From an uncultured bacterium (GTDB taxonomy: Bacteria > Acidobacteriota > UBA890): 8,383 nucleotides of DNA. This document shows positions 7,175-8,383 of this stretch, in pieces. The notes beneath the pieces are model-generated. The model was not told where the DNA came from. It made no database searches and saw nothing but the letters and a program-made list of their open reading frames with translations. The stretch is taken from contig CALAKE010000162.1 in NCBI GenBank assembly GCA_937922775.1, forward strand, positions 1 through 8,383. The letters are read 5' to 3'. A program made the position numbers and the translations under genes. Numbering within the stretch: position 1 is the first letter of the stretch; every line of letters starts with the position of its first letter.

Positions 7175-7189
7175 CTGAGGGGCCCTCAG
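7175..7189 (-). terminator. Short hairpin after the phzF-like gene (weak terminator candidate)
   Basis: CTGAGG and CCTCAG form a 6-bp GC-rich stem around a 3-base loop, beginning 19 bp past the phzF-like TAG stop. No T-run follows on the minus strand, so it is not a canonical intrinsic terminator. It could be a transcript-end stabiliser or simply chance in GC-rich DNA. Confidence 0.25.
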
Positions 7190-7207
7190 GGAGGCGTGGC
7201 GAGCCCG

Positions 7208-7996
7208 CTACAAGAGCTCAGCCTTCATTACGGTAACGGCTTGGCCGCCGAGATAGACGCGCTCTCCGCCCAAACGGAGGCGCACTTCACCACCGCGAGG
7301 GCTTGCCTGAAAGGCAAGCATCTCTTCTTTGCCCAACTTCTCTCCCCAGTGAGGGGCTAGGCTGCAGTGTGCTGAGCCCGTAACGGGGTCTTCGTTCACA
7401 CCACTCTGCGGCGCGAAGAACCGTGACAGGAAGTCATACTCGCCACGATCCGAGGGGCTCGTCACGATGAGTCCTCGGGCGTCGGCTTGTCGAATCAGCT
7501 CGATGTTCGGGTGCAGGTCACGGAGCTCCTGCGGAGATTCGACCTCAACAAGAAAATCAAAATCGCTCATGCCCACGAATACCGGCTGCACAGCCAGGGC
7601 TTCTTCGAGGTCGATGTTGCAGGATGAAGGCACGACGCGGCTGGCAGGGAAGTCGAGCTCGATCCAGTCGCCGAGCCTGCTGGCGTGCAACACGCCGCTA
7701 CGGGTGTGAAAGCTGAGCTGTTCGTCAGCAGGAGCAATTCCCGTCTCCCACAGGATGTGGGCCGTGGCCAAGGTAGCGTGACCGCACAGGTCGACCTCGA
7801 GCAGCGGCGTGAACCAGCGGAGATCGAAACCATCGTCTCTGGGTCTCACGAAGGCGGTCTCCGAGAGATTCATCTCGTGAGCCACGTTCTGCATCCATGT
7901 GTCAGGGGGGGAATCGTCCAGGATGCAGACAGCAGCGGGGTTGCCAGCAAATGGCTTGTTTGTGAACGCGTCGACCTGATAGAGGCGAATCCCCAT
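7208..7996 (-). CDS. PhzF-family epimerase/isomerase
   Basis: A 262-residue protein with all hallmarks of the PhzF family (diaminopimelate-epimerase fold, two similar halves). Seen: YQVDAFTNKPFAGNPAAV at residues 6-23, NLSETAFV with catalytic Glu E46 (PhzF E45), WFTPLLEVDLCGHATLA at 61-77 with D69 and H73, and the second-half signature EDPVTGSAH at 202-210. Characterised members isomerise or epimerise small substrates by proton transfer (phenazine PhzF is one), but most, including this type, have no known substrate. No phenazine or other biosynthetic gene is nearby, so the name should not be read as phenazine synthesis. I start at the ATG at 7996, since GGAGGG lies 4 bases upstream. Two in-frame ATGs at 8011/8008 would overlap that ribosome-binding site and add five residues (MMEGR). 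Confidence 0.93.
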   Translation of the reverse strand: MGIRLYQVDAFTNKPFAGNPAAVCILDDSPPDTWMQNVAHEMNLSETAFVRPRDDGFDLRWFTPLLEVDLCGHATLATAHILWETGIAPADEQLSFHTRSGVLHASRLGDWIELDFPASRVVPSSCNIDLEEALAVQPVFVGMSDFDFLVEVESPQELRDLHPNIELIRQADARGLIVTSPSDRGEYDFLSRFFAPQSGVNEDPVTGSAHCSLAPHWGEKLGKEEMLAFQASPRGGEVRLRLGGERVYLGGQAVTVMKAELL

Positions 7997-8000
7997 ACGT

Positions 8001-8006
8001 CCCTCC
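8001..8006 (-). promoter_or_regulatory. Ribosome-binding site that decides the phzF-like start
   Basis: GGAGGG on the minus strand, 4 bases before the ATG at 7996, is near-ideal. It argues against the two in-frame ATGs at 8011 and 8008, for which no comparable Shine-Dalgarno is visible. Confidence 0.7.
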
Positions 8007-8017
8007 ATCATCGGTTG

Positions 8018-8039
8018 CAGCGCACCTACTGGTGCGCTG
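8018..8039 (-). repeat. Perfect 9-bp inverted repeat (hairpin) between the CBS and phzF-like genes
   Basis: CAGCGCACC and GGTGCGCTG pair over nine bases around a 4-base loop. The stem starts 7 bp after the CBS-gene stop and ends shortly before the phzF-like ribosome-binding site. No T-tract follows on either strand, so a classical Rho-independent terminator is unlikely. It could be a partial terminator, an mRNA-stability or processing element, or a protein-binding palindrome. Confidence 0.6.
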
Positions 8040-8046
8040 AGCCGGA

Positions 8047-8383
8047 TCAGCCTTCCGTGAAGAAGCGGATGAAATCTGACTCGGTGAGGATCCCGACCAG
8101 AAGCGCTCCGTCAGTTACCGGAACGCAACCGAACTTGTTTTCTAGCATGATCTGCGCGGCGTGGGGCAGCAGGTCCTCGGGTTCGACGGTTTGGACGTCC
8201 TGCACCATGATGTCGCCGATTTGCGTTGAGTACATCGTCTCTTCGCGCACGCTGATCGGAACATCCGCCTGGTCGGTGAGCACGTTCCTCAGGAGATCAC
8301 GCTCTGTAACCAACCCAACCAGATTGCCTTCCACATCGACGACAGGGACGTGCCGGAAGCCATGATCGTAGAGAACATCACGA
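8047..8383 (-). CDS. CBS-domain pair protein, C-terminal part (5' end outside window)
   Basis: The frame is open from the right edge to a TGA at 8049-8047, giving about 111 residues; the start is beyond the window, and the GTG at 8334 is internal to a conserved CBS motif, so not the start. CBS motif 1 is the strand-turn-helix FRHVPVVDVEGNLVGLVTERDLL near the visible N-terminus; motif 2 is KFGCVPVTDGALLVGILTESDF near the C-terminus. In between, a GDIMVQDVQTVEP segment marks the start of the second CBS domain. Such pairs (Bateman modules) bind adenine nucleotides and sense energy state. Whether this is a stand-alone CBS protein or the tail of a larger enzyme or channel cannot be seen. The C-terminus ends right after the second domain, as is common for both. 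Confidence 0.9.
   Translation of the reverse strand, partial: RDVLYDHGFRHVPVVDVEGNLVGLVTERDLLRNVLTDQADVPISVREETMYSTQIGDIMVQDVQTVEPEDLLPHAAQIMLENKFGCVPVTDGALLVGILTESDFIRFFTEG

Larger units (their letters stand above)
6986..7207. other. Non-coding intergenic region upstream of the efflux operon
   Basis: 222 bp between the phzF-like stop and the TolC-family start. No convincing gene is seen on either strand; the long + strand frame crossing it is low-complexity Gly/Arg and shadows genes at both ends. The left third (about 6990-7060) is AT-richer and holds a possible promoter for the operon. The right two thirds (about 7081-7170) are very G-rich on the + strand, with five runs of three to seven G. 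A short palindrome sits just after the upstream stop. It is the longest gene-free stretch in the window. Confidence 0.8.

Noticed and set aside
6842..7360. + strand open frame of 172 residues covering the intergenic region
   Set aside because: Its middle is low-complexity Gly/Arg from the G-rich tract, and both ends overlap real minus-strand genes in other frames.
1..8383. CRISPR arrays, insertion sequences, tRNA or rRNA genes
   Set aside because: No regularly spaced repeats, transposase motifs, terminal inverted repeats or recognisable RNA gene sequences were seen.

Overview
The window is dense, high-GC bacterial DNA with almost every base in a gene. It comes from a Gram-negative (diderm) organism: it encodes a complete tripartite envelope pump with an outer-membrane factor and a lipoprotein-like periplasmic adaptor. 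I cannot place it below that level. The ribose-5-phosphate isomerase tail (GVVEHGLFLG type) differs from the E. coli form, so an enterobacterium is unlikely.

Layout. At the left edge, on the + strand, lies the 3' end of rpiA (to 326). It converges, 30 bp away, on a long block of minus-strand genes. Read in the direction of transcription (right to left), that block begins with the tail of a two-CBS-domain protein (8383-8047). A perfect 9-bp hairpin in the 50-bp gap follows, then a PhzF-family epimerase/isomerase (7996-7208). A 222-bp non-coding stretch with a strongly G-rich + strand (7207-6986) then leads into a six-gene set: TolC-like outer-membrane factor (6985-5639), periplasmic adaptor (5618-4512), 1091-residue RND inner-membrane pump (4507-1232), two tandem PII-like proteins (1214-924 and 914-618) and a small DUF2892/YgaP-like membrane protein (566-357). 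Spacing inside this set is 4-51 bp, usually with a clear Shine-Dalgarno sequence near the preceding stop, so it very probably is one operon.

How the genes work together. The OMF, adaptor and pump form a proton-driven export channel across both membranes. The pump keeps the Asp-Asp pair in TM4 (D424, D425) but has Arg (R979) where AcrB has the TM10 Lys, and it lacks an obvious heavy-metal (CusA/CzcA) signature, so the substrate is open. The unusual part is the tail of the operon. Two diverged, Cys-containing PII-fold proteins and a tiny membrane protein are translated right after the pump. This suggests a pump whose activity, not only its expression, is tuned by a cytoplasmic PII-type sensor, with the small membrane protein as a possible accessory subunit. 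No transcriptional regulator gene is next to the operon within the window. The PII-RND-DUF2892 module is the best candidate here for a poorly described system.
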